A stretch of 64,000 bases of DNA from Larkinella humicola (GCF_008727875.1 NZ_VTWS01000004.1:1-64000); one strand, 5' to 3'. Counted from the stretch's first letter, positions 24,754 to 32,949 are shown. Notes: generated from the sequence alone by a model not told the origin. Translations and numbers: made by a program.

Positions 24754-26244
24754 ATGAAAAGCTACAACGACCTGATCGAACAGACCTTTGAATTCCCGAC
24801 CCTGGAATTCAAAGTTGAGAACAATCATCTGCTGTTCAACAACGTTCCTTTGATGGAAATTATCAAGCAGTATGGAACACCGCTTAAACTGACCTACTTA
24901 CCCAAAATTACCGAGCACATTGAACACGCCCGCATGTTGTTCAAGAATGCAATGAAGCGGTATAATTACAAGGGAACGTATACATACTGTTACTGCACGA
25001 AGTCGTCGCATTTTCGTTTTGTGCTCGAAGAAGCTTTAAAAAATAAGATCCATTTAGAAACCTCATCGGCTTTCGATATCCCGATTATCCGGGAATTGCA
25101 CAAAGACGGAAAGGTGGACAAGAATACGTTTATTATCTGCAACGGATACAAAAGGCCGCTGTATACGCAGTACATCAGCGAACTGTTGAACGACGGGTAT
25201 AACGTGGTTCCAGTGCTCGATAATCTGAAGGAAATTGAAGCCTACGAGGAGGGCGTAACGGCTGAGACGGTCAATCTGGGTATTCGGATTGCCACCGACG
25301 AAGAGCCGAACTTTGCTTTTTATACCTCCCGGCTTGGCATTCGCTACAGCGACATCAATGAACTTTACCGCTCGAAGATTCAGAACAGCGGGAAGTTCAA
25401 GCTGAAGATGCTCCACTTTTTCATCAATACCGGGATTAAGGACAGCGCCTATTACTGGAGCGAACTCAGCCGGTTTATGTACAAATACTGCGAACTGAGC
25501 AAAATCTGTCCCGATCTCGACTCCATCGACATTGGTGGTGGCATGCCGATTCAGACGTCGTTCCAGTTTACATACGACTACCAGGCGATGGTCGATCAGA
25601 TCGTGGAAAGCATCCAGTGGATCTGCAATAAGAGCAACGTTCCCGTGCCGCACATCTTCACGGAGTTCGGTAGTTATACGGTAGGAGAGAGTGGCGCCGT
25701 TATATACAAAGTAATCGATCAGAAATTGCAGAATGATAAGGAGTTGTGGTATATGATCGACGGTTCGTTCATTACGCAATTGCCGGATTCGTGGGGCTTG
25801 GGTCAGAAATACATCATGCTGTCGGTCAATAACTGGGATAACCCCTACCAGAAAGTCAATCTGGGCGGTTTGACCTGCGACTCACACGATTTCTACAACA
25901 CGGAAGCCCACAGTGCCGATTTGTACCTGCCCATTTTTGAACGGGACACGGAAGACCAGTACATTGGCTTTTTCCACACGGGCGCGTATCAGGAGTCGCT
26001 GGGTGGTTACGGCGGTATTCAGCACTGCCTCATCCCGGCTCCGCAACATGTAATCGTGGACCGGGATAGTGAAGGGAATCTGACCACGCGGCTTTTTGCG
26101 CCCGAACAGGATAGCGAAGTGATGCTGAAAATTCTGGGGTATAAACAAACCGCAACGCCGGTGACGCTCGACATTAAAGCGGCTAAAGCCGCTGAAAATG
26201 AAGAGGAACAAGCCGTTGAAGAATTAGAAAAACAGGAAAATTAA
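24754..26244 (+). CDS. speA: Biosynthetic arginine decarboxylase (Bacteroidota type)
   Basis: This 496-residue PLP enzyme of fold type III converts arginine to agmatine, the first step of polyamine synthesis. The PLP lysine lies in YCYCTKSSHF. The glycine-rich phosphate loop is DIGGGMP, and the C-terminal catalytic Cys-Asp motif is LTCDSHDFYN. A barrel domain is followed by a beta domain ending near KILGYKQ. An unusual acidic 40-residue tail (KAAENEEEQAVEELEKQEN) follows. The ATG is preceded by GAAAGG, one of the few purine-rich ribosome sites here. It matches the short decarboxylases of Cytophaga-type bacteria rather than the longer E. coli SpeA. Confidence 0.93.
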   Translation: MKSYNDLIEQTFEFPTLEFKVENNHLLFNNVPLMEIIKQYGTPLKLTYLPKITEHIEHARMLFKNAMKRYNYKGTYTYCYCTKSSHFRFVLEEALKNKIHLETSSAFDIPIIRELHKDGKVDKNTFIICNGYKRPLYTQYISELLNDGYNVVPVLDNLKEIEAYEEGVTAETVNLGIRIATDEEPNFAFYTSRLGIRYSDINELYRSKIQNSGKFKLKMLHFFINTGIKDSAYYWSELSRFMYKYCELSKICPDLDSIDIGGGMPIQTSFQFTYDYQAMVDQIVESIQWICNKSNVPVPHIFTEFGSYTVGESGAVIYKVIDQKLQNDKELWYMIDGSFITQLPDSWGLGQKYIMLSVNNWDNPYQKVNLGGLTCDSHDFYNTEAHSADLYLPIFERDTEDQYIGFFHTGAYQESLGGYGGIQHCLIPAPQHVIVDRDSEGNLTTRLFAPEQDSEVMLKILGYKQTATPVTLDIKAAKAAENEEEQAVEELEKQEN

Positions 26245-26262
26245 AATAGCACAGTTTTTGCC

Positions 26263-26296
26263 CTGTCCACAAAAGCCACCTGGTTTTTGTGGACAG
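26263..26296. repeat. 12-bp hairpin after speA
   Basis: CTGTCCACAAAA (26263-26274) pairs perfectly with TTTTGTGGACAG (26285-26296). The stem lies between speA and the tiny lipoprotein gene. It has no U-run on either side, so it may be an mRNA-stabilising stem or a weak terminator. Confidence 0.65.
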
Positions 26297-26311
26297 AAAA
26301 TGTAACCAGCA

Positions 26312-26443
26312 ATGAAAAAGATCAGCATCATTCTGGGTCTGATGGCCCTTGTATCGCTCGGTTCCTGTGCACGCAGAGCGTGTCCGGCTTATGACAGCCA
26401 CTTGCAGCAGAAACAACCGGTTTCGACCGAACAACTCGCTTAA
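26312..26443 (+). CDS. Tiny lipoprotein (43 residues)
   Basis: ATG at 26312 opens a 43-codon frame with a clear lipoprotein signal: MKKISIILGLMALVSLGSC, Cys19. The mature part is only 25 residues, beginning CARRACPAYDSHLQQK. Very short lipoproteins with a C-x4-CPAY pattern are recurrent in Bacteroidota, so I consider this a real gene despite its size. It ends directly against the stop of the minus-strand phosphatase gene. It follows speA and may be co-transcribed with it through the intervening hairpin. Function unknown. Confidence 0.7.
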   Translation: MKKISIILGLMALVSLGSCARRACPAYDSHLQQKQPVSTEQLA

Positions 26444-26965
26444 TCAGCAGGCAGCGTTCACCACCATTTTTGACGCTTCCAGCAGATTGGGAGCCTGTTG
26501 ATCGCCAACGGGACGCTCCGGTATTTCGTGTGTAATGTGCAGGGTACGGACGCCCACCCGCTGGCCGGCCTGTATATCACGGGGTGCGTCGCCGATCATC
26601 CACGATTGGCTGACGTCGATGTTGTATTTGGCGATGGCTTTTTCCAGCATCAGCGAATCGGGTTTCCGCAGCAGCGACTGCGAATCGAAATCGGGATGGT
26701 GCGGGCAGTAATAAATGTCGTCGATCAGGTTGCCACACTGATCCTGAAGGTATTGGTGACAACGCATGACGTCGTTCCGTGAGTAGAGACCACGGGCAAT
26801 ACCGGCCTGATTGGTCACGACAATCAGTAAATAACCGGCGTTTTTCAGGAGACGCAGTCCTTCAACGACTCCTGTCGGAATAATAAAATCTTCAACCCGG
26901 TAAACGTAATCAGTCCGGTCTTCATTCAAAACGCCATCCCGGTCTAGAAAAATGCATTTGCTCAT
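26444..26965 (-). CDS. HAD-family phosphatase, GmhB-like
   Basis: This 173-residue HAD-superfamily enzyme is closest to D-glycero-D-manno-heptose 1,7-bisphosphate 7-phosphatase and to histidinol-phosphatase HisB-N. The nucleophile motif is FLDRDGVLNED at residues 6-16. Motif II VVTNQAGIARG, a lysine in LLRKPDS and motif IV MIGDAPRDIQAG are present. The zinc loop of GmhB is only half kept: CPHHPD remains, but the second Cys-x-Cys pair is absent, replaced around SQSLLRKP. It could make heptose for the LPS core or act on a related sugar phosphate. The symbol is withheld because of this change. Confidence 0.85.
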   Translation of the reverse strand: MSKCIFLDRDGVLNEDRTDYVYRVEDFIIPTGVVEGLRLLKNAGYLLIVVTNQAGIARGLYSRNDVMRCHQYLQDQCGNLIDDIYYCPHHPDFDSQSLLRKPDSLMLEKAIAKYNIDVSQSWMIGDAPRDIQAGQRVGVRTLHITHEIPERPVGDQQAPNLLEASKMVVNAAC

Positions 26966-27144
26966 GTGTGTGGAATTGTGTGTTCCGATGGTAGTCCTAT
27001 CAATATCACCAATAATACGGTATAAATAGTATTTTTAGCGAAATAACTAGAAATAAAAGAGTATTTTTTTCTTTTTAGTAACAAAAAGAAAAAAAAGCCG
27101 TGTTTACTAAAAGCGGCTATATACGTTACAACGGGAGAGAAGTG

Positions 27145-28224
27145 ATGAACGACATGATGAAACGGTGCTTTTTGATTTTGTGGCTACTCTGTGTGGGTGG
27201 GCTCACTTCGCAAGCGCAGAAGATTGTCCAGCGGGATAGCAATCCACCGCAACGAGATGTTGAAGGGGGCGGGATGGTAACGAAAGTGGAGTACACCAAT
27301 CATAAAATGATTGTATATTTTGAGTCAGAAAACCGGCAACGAAACCGGCAACAGTTCGTACAAAGCTCTCAAACGGTTTATGGTCCCGGACATCCCAACG
27401 CCTGGCGGTTATACGACAAAAAGGGGAATAAGGAATACGCGTTATTGTATATTAAGAACATAAAAGCAACCCTGGATGACGGGCAAATCCGCGAGGTAGC
27501 GCTTTTAGATGAACCTCAAGCGGCCCAATTTGATTTCGCGGATAAAATTTCCTGTGAAGCGCATTTTGAGCGACCGGGCAAGAATGTCAGCTCAGTTGAT
27601 TTGATCGAGGAAGATGTCCGGTTTTACAGAAGCAGGACGAGGTCACAGCAGCCGTATAACGTATATGATCTCCGGGTCATGGTTTACAAAGACGACATGC
27701 GAAACTCCAAGCCACCCGTTCAGAAATCGCCGGTGAAGCCGAAGCCCAAACCAATGACCCCGACCGCTCAAAAACCGGCTCCAAAAGATTCGGTCGTGGC
27801 ACAGACGCCACCCAAAAAAGAAACGCCCAAGCCGGTACCTGCCGAAAAAGTGGAAAATTTTGGCTCGAAGGTTGAAGCGGGCCGGACGTATCGGTTGAAT
27901 AACCTGCTGTTCAAGCAGTCGGCGTATGAAATTGAACCGGAATCGTATCCTGAATTGGATTCCCTGCTGTCCATCATGGCGCGAAACCCCACGATGGAAA
28001 TCGAACTGGCAGGCCATACCGACAACGTTGGCGATCCGAAGCTAAACGTGGCCTTGTCGCAGAAACGCGTCGATGCCGTCAAAAGCTATCTCACCAACAA
28101 AGGCATTGCGCCGTCGCGGATTCAAACCCAGGCGTTTGGGGGCAGCCAACCCATTGCCGATAATTCACGTGAGGAAACCAAGCGGCTGAACCGGCGGGTG
28201 GAGGTGAAGATTTTGAAGGAATAA
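27145..28224 (+). CDS. OmpA-family peptidoglycan-binding protein
   Basis: This protein of about 359 residues has a signal peptide ending GGLTSQAQ. An N-terminal region of unknown beta structure (about 25-205) precedes a Lys/Pro-rich linker (KSPVKPKPKPMTPTAQKPAPKD). The C-terminal OmpA domain (about 245-359) contains the peptidoglycan contacts in ELAGHTDNVGDPKLNVALSQKRVDAV and the NRRVEVKIL ending. ATG at 27145 was chosen over a GTG at 27100 because GGGAGAG lies just upstream and the signal peptide is then normal. It should tether the outer membrane to the cell wall. It is convergent with valS across a 43-bp perfect inverted repeat. Confidence 0.88.
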   Translation: MNDMMKRCFLILWLLCVGGLTSQAQKIVQRDSNPPQRDVEGGGMVTKVEYTNHKMIVYFESENRQRNRQQFVQSSQTVYGPGHPNAWRLYDKKGNKEYALLYIKNIKATLDDGQIREVALLDEPQAAQFDFADKISCEAHFERPGKNVSSVDLIEEDVRFYRSRTRSQQPYNVYDLRVMVYKDDMRNSKPPVQKSPVKPKPKPMTPTAQKPAPKDSVVAQTPPKKETPKPVPAEKVENFGSKVEAGRTYRLNNLLFKQSAYEIEPESYPELDSLLSIMARNPTMEIELAGHTDNVGDPKLNVALSQKRVDAVKSYLTNKGIAPSRIQTQAFGGSQPIADNSREETKRLNRRVEVKILKE

Positions 28225-28226
28225 AA

Positions 28227-28329
28227 AGAATTTCAAATGGAAAATGGTGAACGCTAAATGGAAAAGTTAACGAGTGCTTAGCCTCCTAACTTTTCCATTT
28301 AGCGTTCACCATTTTCCATTTGAAATTCT
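28227..28329. repeat. Perfect 43-bp inverted repeat between convergent genes
   Basis: Positions 28227-28269 are the exact reverse complement of 28287-28329, with a 17-base loop. Each arm holds the internal word AAATGGAAAA twice. It starts 3 nt after the OmpA gene stop and ends one base before the valS stop, so it exactly fills the junction. It can act as a terminator for both strands. Confidence 0.93.
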
Positions 28330-28330
28330 C

Positions 28331-31006
28331 TTACAGTGCCGCCAGATTTTCCTCCAGCGTTTTGATTTTCGCTTCGGCATCGGCCAGTTTCTGCCGCTCG
28401 CGGTCGATGACGTCCGGTTTGGCATTGGCGACAAATTTCTCGTTCGAGAGCTTTTTCAAAACCGACTCCAGAAATCCTTTGGTATAGGCCAGTTCCTTTT
28501 CAATGTTCGCCCGTTCCTGCTCCACGTCGATTTCCCCCGCGATGTTGACAAAAAACTCGACGCTTCGGATCATGAACGAAAGGCCGTCGGCTTTTTCAGT
28601 CACGTAACGGATATCGGAAACCACCGCCAGCTTTCGGATCAAACCTTCCAAAGGCGTAAACCGGTTTTTATCGTCCGTTTTGATGGCTACGGGTAACTCG
28701 GTTTTGGGATTGATCTGCTTGCTGTTGCGCACGTTCCGAACGGTGGAAATGATCTCAAACAACATGTCAAAATCGGCCAGCAGCGATTTATCGACGGTTC
28801 CGGGGGTTGGATACGCCGATACGCAAATGCTTTCGCCGGGCTGCCGTTCGCTGATTTCCTGCCAGATTTCTTCCGTAATGAACGGCATGAACGGATGTGC
28901 CAGCTTCATCAGCCGTTCGAAAAAGTCGATGGTCGCGTCGTAAGTAACCTTGTCGATGGGCCGAACCTGATCCTGCTGCTCATACCCCGGTTTGATCATT
29001 TCGAGGTATTGCGAGCAGAAATCATCCCAGATCAGCTTGTAAACCGTGTGCAAGGCATCCGACATGCGGTATTTGCTAAAATGGTCTTCCAGGTCGATCA
29101 GTGTCTGGTTCAGTTTCGATTCAAACCACAAAACCGCTAAGGGCGGCTCAACAGCGTTCGTATCGTCGCTCACTTTCCATCCCTTGACCAACCGAAACGC
29201 ATTCCAGATTTTGTTGCAGAAATTCCGGCCCTGCTCCACCAGTTTCTCGTCATACAGCAAATCGTTGCCCGCCGGTGAGCTGAACAACATGCCCGTCCGA
29301 ACGCCGTCGGCCCCAAATTGATCGATCAAATCCAGCGGATCGGGCGAGTTGCCAAGCGATTTCGACATTTTTCGGCCCTGCTTATCCCGCACAATGCCCG
29401 TCAGATAGACATTTTTGAACGGTTCACGGCCCTGGTATTCGTACCCGGCGATAATCATGCGGGCCACCCAGAAAAACAGAATTTCGGGGGCGGTTACCAG
29501 ATCGTTGGTGGGGTAATAATAATCGAGGTCACCCGGTGCGGCTTTCGGGTCGTTTGAGTCGTAGGAAGGCTTGAAAACCGCCATGGGCCAGAGCCACGAC
29601 GAAAACCAGGTGTCCAGTACATCCTCATCCTGGGTCAGATCCGTCTCACTCAACGCAAACAACTGGTATTTTTCGCGGGCAATTCGCAGGGCTTCCTGTT
29701 TGGTTTTCGCCACGATAATCCGCCCGTCTTTCATGTAAAAAGCCGGGATCTGGTGGCCCCACCACAACTGGCGGCTGATGCACCAGTCGTGAACGTTCTC
29801 CATCCAGGAACGGTACATGTTCTTGAACTTGGCCGGATGCAGTTGAATCGTGTCGTTCAGGACATTTTCCAGTGCCGGTTTCGACAAGTCGCCCATTTTC
29901 AGGAACCACTGCAACGACAGTTTCGGCTCGATCACGGCATTGGTGCGCTCCGAAAAACCGACATTTGATTTGTAATCCTCTGCAACAACCAGGTGGCCGG
30001 TTTCTTCCAGTTGCTTGATGATTGCTTTCCGGGCAGCAAACCGATCTACACCGACGAAAATCTGCGCCTTTTCGTTCAACGTACCGTCGTCGTTCAGAAT
30101 GTCGATAACGGGCAGGTTGTGTTTTACGCCCAGGGCGTAGTCATTCGGATCGTGGGCGGGGGTTACTTTCAGACAGCCCGTACCAAAATCCATCGTTACA
30201 TACTCATCCGTGATGATGGGAATGGCGCGGTTAATCAACGGAATCAGGACTTTTTTGCCGTGCAGATGGGCATAGCGCTCGTCGTCCGGATGGACCGCAA
30301 TCGCCACATCGGCCATGATGGTTTCCGGCCGAACGGTTGCAATCGTCACATAGTCTTTTTCCAGCGTCGACCCGGCATCGTCTGAATGGCCACCCTGAAT
30401 TTCATACCGGATGTAGCACAGTTTCTGCTGCACTTCTTTGGTAATCACTTCCTCATCCGAAACCGCCGTCCGACCCTGCGGGTCCCAGTTCACCATCCGG
30501 ATGCCGCGGTAAATCTGGCCTTTGTTGTATAAATCGACGAACGTTTCGATCACGGCATCGTAGAGCGCCGGTTCCATCGTAAACCGCGTCCGGTCCCAGT
30601 CGCAGGAAGCACCGAGCTTGCGGAGTTGCGACAGGATGATACCACCGTATTTATAGGTCCATTCCCAGGCGTATTCCAGAAACTTTTCCCGGCCAATCGA
30701 CAACTTGTCAATCCCGCGTTCCTTCAGCATGGCCACGACTTTCGCTTCGGTCGCAATCGATGCATGGTCCGTACCGGCAACCCAGCAGGCATTTTTGCCT
30801 TCCATCCGGGCTTTCCGTACCAGCACATCCTGAATGGTATTGTTCAGCATGTGTCCCATGTGCAGCACACCCGTTACGTTCGGGGGCGGAATAACGATGG
30901 TATACGGTTCGCGGTCGTCGGGCGTGGAATGAAAAAAGCGGTTTTCCAGCCAATACTGATACCACTTGGCCTCGATGTCTGTGGGATTATACGTCTTCGA
31001 AATCAT
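28331..31006 (-). CDS. valS: Valyl-tRNA synthetase
   Basis: This 891-residue class I aminoacyl-tRNA synthetase charges tRNA-Val. The start ISKTYNPTDIEAKWYQYW is typical for ValRS. The HIGH motif is PNVTGVLHMGHML, and the KMSKS motif lies in RDKQGRKMSKSLGNSPDPLD. The CP1 editing domain is between them, with the TVRPETIMADVAIAVHP motif. The anticodon-binding domain and the C-terminal coiled coil (ERANIEKELAYTKGFLES) are present. ATG at 31004-31006 gives the usual N-terminus. A 21-bp dyad lies just upstream. No T-box is expected or seen. Confidence 0.97.
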   Translation of the reverse strand: MISKTYNPTDIEAKWYQYWLENRFFHSTPDDREPYTIVIPPPNVTGVLHMGHMLNNTIQDVLVRKARMEGKNACWVAGTDHASIATEAKVVAMLKERGIDKLSIGREKFLEYAWEWTYKYGGIILSQLRKLGASCDWDRTRFTMEPALYDAVIETFVDLYNKGQIYRGIRMVNWDPQGRTAVSDEEVITKEVQQKLCYIRYEIQGGHSDDAGSTLEKDYVTIATVRPETIMADVAIAVHPDDERYAHLHGKKVLIPLINRAIPIITDEYVTMDFGTGCLKVTPAHDPNDYALGVKHNLPVIDILNDDGTLNEKAQIFVGVDRFAARKAIIKQLEETGHLVVAEDYKSNVGFSERTNAVIEPKLSLQWFLKMGDLSKPALENVLNDTIQLHPAKFKNMYRSWMENVHDWCISRQLWWGHQIPAFYMKDGRIIVAKTKQEALRIAREKYQLFALSETDLTQDEDVLDTWFSSWLWPMAVFKPSYDSNDPKAAPGDLDYYYPTNDLVTAPEILFFWVARMIIAGYEYQGREPFKNVYLTGIVRDKQGRKMSKSLGNSPDPLDLIDQFGADGVRTGMLFSSPAGNDLLYDEKLVEQGRNFCNKIWNAFRLVKGWKVSDDTNAVEPPLAVLWFESKLNQTLIDLEDHFSKYRMSDALHTVYKLIWDDFCSQYLEMIKPGYEQQDQVRPIDKVTYDATIDFFERLMKLAHPFMPFITEEIWQEISERQPGESICVSAYPTPGTVDKSLLADFDMLFEIISTVRNVRNSKQINPKTELPVAIKTDDKNRFTPLEGLIRKLAVVSDIRYVTEKADGLSFMIRSVEFFVNIAGEIDVEQERANIEKELAYTKGFLESVLKKLSNEKFVANAKPDVIDRERQKLADAEAKIKTLEENLAAL

Positions 31007-31027
31007 GTCAATGAGATGTGAGAGGCT

Positions 31028-31079
31028 AGACAAGAGAGTAAAGACTTAACGCTTTGGATAACTCTTTACTCTCTTGTCT
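31028..31079. repeat. 21-bp inverted repeat of the AGACAAGAGAG type
   Basis: AGACAAGAGAGTAAAGACTTA (31028-31048) pairs with 31059-31079 with one mismatch. It lies in the divergent region between valS and the DUF72 gene. The word AGACAAGAGA also occurs in the dyad at 32866-32949. Confidence 0.85.
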
Positions 31080-31186
31080 CAGCTCTCTTGTCTTTTTCTC
31101 CACAAAATTAGTCAATTCAGAACGGGCGCGAAAACGAAATACCGAGTTTGCTAGTTTTACGTTCAAACGACCATCTCTTTACGCGC

Positions 31187-32113
31187 ATGGACTTTGGAAA
31201 ACTGCCCTCCGTCGATCAGGTCGACTTCACGCTGCCGCCCGATTCGCCGTTCAACCAGACGGTTTGGGAAAAGGTCGAGCCAACGGCGGTTCCGGAAGTG
31301 TACATCGGCGGACCGATCTGGGCCAATAAAAACTACGTGGGCCGGATTTACCCCTCGCAAACCAAAGAGAAAGATTTCCTGTACCATTATACCCGGCAGT
31401 TTAATACCATCGAACTGAACAGTACCCATTACCACAGTCCGACGCCGGGTATGATCGAGAAGTGGAAAACCGAAGCCGCCGGTTCGCCGATTCGGCCCCG
31501 GTTTGTGTATTGCCCGAAATTTCCGCAGGCCATCAGCCACGATCGCGCCCTGGTGGCGGCTGAATCGCTCACCGAAGCGTTTGTCAATGCGGTTTTGAGT
31601 CTGGAAGAGTTTCTGGGAACGACGTTTCTGCAGCTGCCGCCCACGTTCGGGCCGGACAAATGGCCGGTTTTGGAAACCTACCTGAAAAACCTGCCCGACG
31701 ATCTGGAAGTGGCCGTCGAGTTCCGGCATCCCGACTGGTTTGCCAAGCCCGAAATCTGGCAGCGGACCCTCGAACGGCTGCACATGCTCCACCGCGATCT
31801 GGTAATCACGGATGTAGCCGGTCGGCGCGATGCCATGCACATGAGCCTGACCAGCCCGCGGCTGGTGCTGCGGTTTGTCGCCAACGAAGGCCATCCCACT
31901 GATTATGAACGCGCCGATGCCTGGGTGGAGCGATTGAAAACCTGGTTCCAAAACGGCTTGCAGACCGCCTACCTTTTCATTCACGGCGGGGGCGACAACG
32001 ACACCGCGCCCGAATTGATTCGCTACTGGATTCGGAAACTCAATGCGGTTTGCGGCTTGAATTTACAGGAGCCAACCATCCGGCCGGAGGTTGTGCAGGG
32101 AAGTTTGTTTTGA
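31187..32113 (+). CDS. DUF72 family protein
   Basis: This 308-residue TIM-barrel-like protein of the DUF72 (YecE) family shows the family marks YIGGPIWANKNYVGRIYP, FNTIELNSTHYHSP, the FVYCPKFPQAISHDRAL strand, VEFRHPDWF and AYLFIHGGG near the end. ATG at 31187 was selected because upstream residues do not fit the family. It is cytosolic. DUF72 proteins are broadly conserved, but their reaction is not established. The promoter of the downstream his operon is embedded in its last codons: the -33 TTTG overlaps the stop. Confidence 0.9.
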   Translation: MDFGKLPSVDQVDFTLPPDSPFNQTVWEKVEPTAVPEVYIGGPIWANKNYVGRIYPSQTKEKDFLYHYTRQFNTIELNSTHYHSPTPGMIEKWKTEAAGSPIRPRFVYCPKFPQAISHDRALVAAESLTEAFVNAVLSLEEFLGTTFLQLPPTFGPDKWPVLETYLKNLPDDLEVAVEFRHPDWFAKPEIWQRTLERLHMLHRDLVITDVAGRRDAMHMSLTSPRLVLRFVANEGHPTDYERADAWVERLKTWFQNGLQTAYLFIHGGGDNDTAPELIRYWIRKLNAVCGLNLQEPTIRPEVVQGSLF

Positions 32114-32139
32114 ATTTAGAATCAGCCGGTTTACATTTG
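32109..32139 (+). promoter_or_regulatory. his operon promoter (TTTG-N19-TACATTTG)
   Basis: The -33 TTTG at 32109-32112 and the -7 box TACATTTG at 32132-32139 are separated by 19 bp, a full match to the Bacteroidota primary sigma consensus. The predicted start of transcription falls at about 32143-32147, on or beside the leader peptide ATG. Confidence 0.78.
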
Positions 32140-32143
32140 TCCC

Positions 32144-32191
32144 ATGAATCCCACAAAAACCGTTCGCAATCCTCATCATTCTGTCTGGTAG
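32144..32191 (+). CDS. hisL: Candidate his operon leader peptide
   Basis: This 15-codon frame, MNPTKTVRNPHHSVW plus TAG, contains two adjacent His codons at 32174-32179. It begins at the predicted transcription start, so it may be translated with little or no 5' UTR. The frame and its His codons overlap the first arm of an alternative RNA structure that controls a terminator before hisH. Short size and histidine content are as expected for an attenuation leader peptide. Translation has not been shown. Confidence 0.65.
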   Translation: MNPTKTVRNPHHSVW

Positions 32192-32279
32192 CACGGCAGA
32201 ACGGATGCGTTTTTGGGGTTGAACAAGAAACAACGAATTCCCGATACCAAACCCGGTTCTGCCACGAGCCGGGTTTTTT
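32174..32279 (+). promoter_or_regulatory. Histidine transcription attenuator
   Basis: Three exclusive pairings are visible. Arm 1 TTCTGTC (32179-32185), extended by CATC in the His codons, pairs with arm 2 GGCAGAA (32195-32201), extended by GATG. Arm 2 GGCAGAAC (32195-32202) pairs with arm 3 GTTCTGCC (32256-32263). Arm 3 starts in the 5' side and loop of the terminator 32249-32279. A ribosome stalled at the His codons would cover arm 1, free arm 2 to bind arm 3, and prevent termination. This is the classical attenuation design, read directly from sequence. Confidence 0.75.
32249..32279 (+). terminator. Attenuator terminator before hisH
   Basis: AAACCCGG (32249-32256) pairs with CCGGGTTT (32269-32276), followed by T to 32279. 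It ends only 3 nt before the hisH ATG, so termination here would shut off the whole operon. Confidence 0.88.
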
Positions 32280-32282
32280 GTT

Positions 32283-32882
32283 ATGAAAACCGTCATTATC
32301 AAATACAACGCCGGCAACGTGCAGTCGGTCATGTACGCCCTGGAGCGCATCGGCGCCAGTTACCTGCTGACCGACGACGAAGCCGAAATCCGCTCGGCCG
32401 ACAAGGTGATCTTTCCCGGCGTGGGCGAAGCCAGCACGGCCATGGCGTATCTGCGGCAGCGGGGGCTGGACAAAGTCATTCCGTCGCTGAAACAGCCGGT
32501 TTTGGGGACCTGCGTGGGCATGCAATTGCTCTGCCGGTATTCCGAAGAGGGAAATACAACCTGTATGGGCGTTTTCGATGTCGATGTCCGGCGGTTTCCG
32601 GCTACACCCGGTTTCAAAGTGCCGCACACGGGCTGGAACAACCTGACCACGATGCAGGGGCCGCTAACCGAAGGATTGACGGAAAACCCGTATGTTTATT
32701 TCGTCCACAGCTATTGCGCCGACGTTTGCCCGGAAACCATCGCAGTTTGCGACTATGTCCGTCCGTTCAGCGCGATGTTGCACCGGGATAATTTTTATGC
32801 CGCCCAGTTTCACGCCGAAATCAGCGGAAACGTTGGTCAGCGAATTTTGGAGAATTTTTTGGATGTAGACAAGAGAACTTAG
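32283..32882 (+). CDS. hisH: Imidazole glycerol phosphate synthase, glutaminase subunit HisH
   Basis: This 199-residue class I glutamine amidotransferase feeds ammonia to HisF in histidine synthesis. The nucleophile Cys is in VLGTCVGMQLL. The His-Glu of the triad lies in AAQFHAEISG, where the usual Pro between them is Ala. The oxyanion strand FPGVGEAS is present. The C-terminal VDKRT plus stop is encoded by the left arm of an inverted repeat (32866-32949), so the repeat appears to have supplied the end of the gene. It is first in the hisH-A-F-IE operon, behind an attenuator. Confidence 0.96.
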   Translation: MKTVIIKYNAGNVQSVMYALERIGASYLLTDDEAEIRSADKVIFPGVGEASTAMAYLRQRGLDKVIPSLKQPVLGTCVGMQLLCRYSEEGNTTCMGVFDVDVRRFPATPGFKVPHTGWNNLTTMQGPLTEGLTENPYVYFVHSYCADVCPETIAVCDYVRPFSAMLHRDNFYAAQFHAEISGNVGQRILENFLDVDKRT

Positions 32883-32949
32883 ACAAGAGAATAGAGACTT
32901 TATTCTCATCATTTTTGTCTATCCTCTCTTGCCTCAACTCTCTTGTCTA
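32866..32949. repeat. 33-bp imperfect inverted repeat spanning the hisH end
   Basis: TAGACAAGAGA-containing arms at 32866-32898 and 32917-32949 match at 26 of 33 positions. The left arm covers the last codons and stop of hisH. The right arm ends 2 nt before the hisA ATG. It shares the AGACAAGAGA word with the dyad at 31028-31079. Confidence 0.82.

Noticed and set aside
32213-32791. Plus-strand frame overlapping the his attenuator and hisH in another frame
   Set aside because: Gly/Arg-rich shadow; HisH is clearly the real product.
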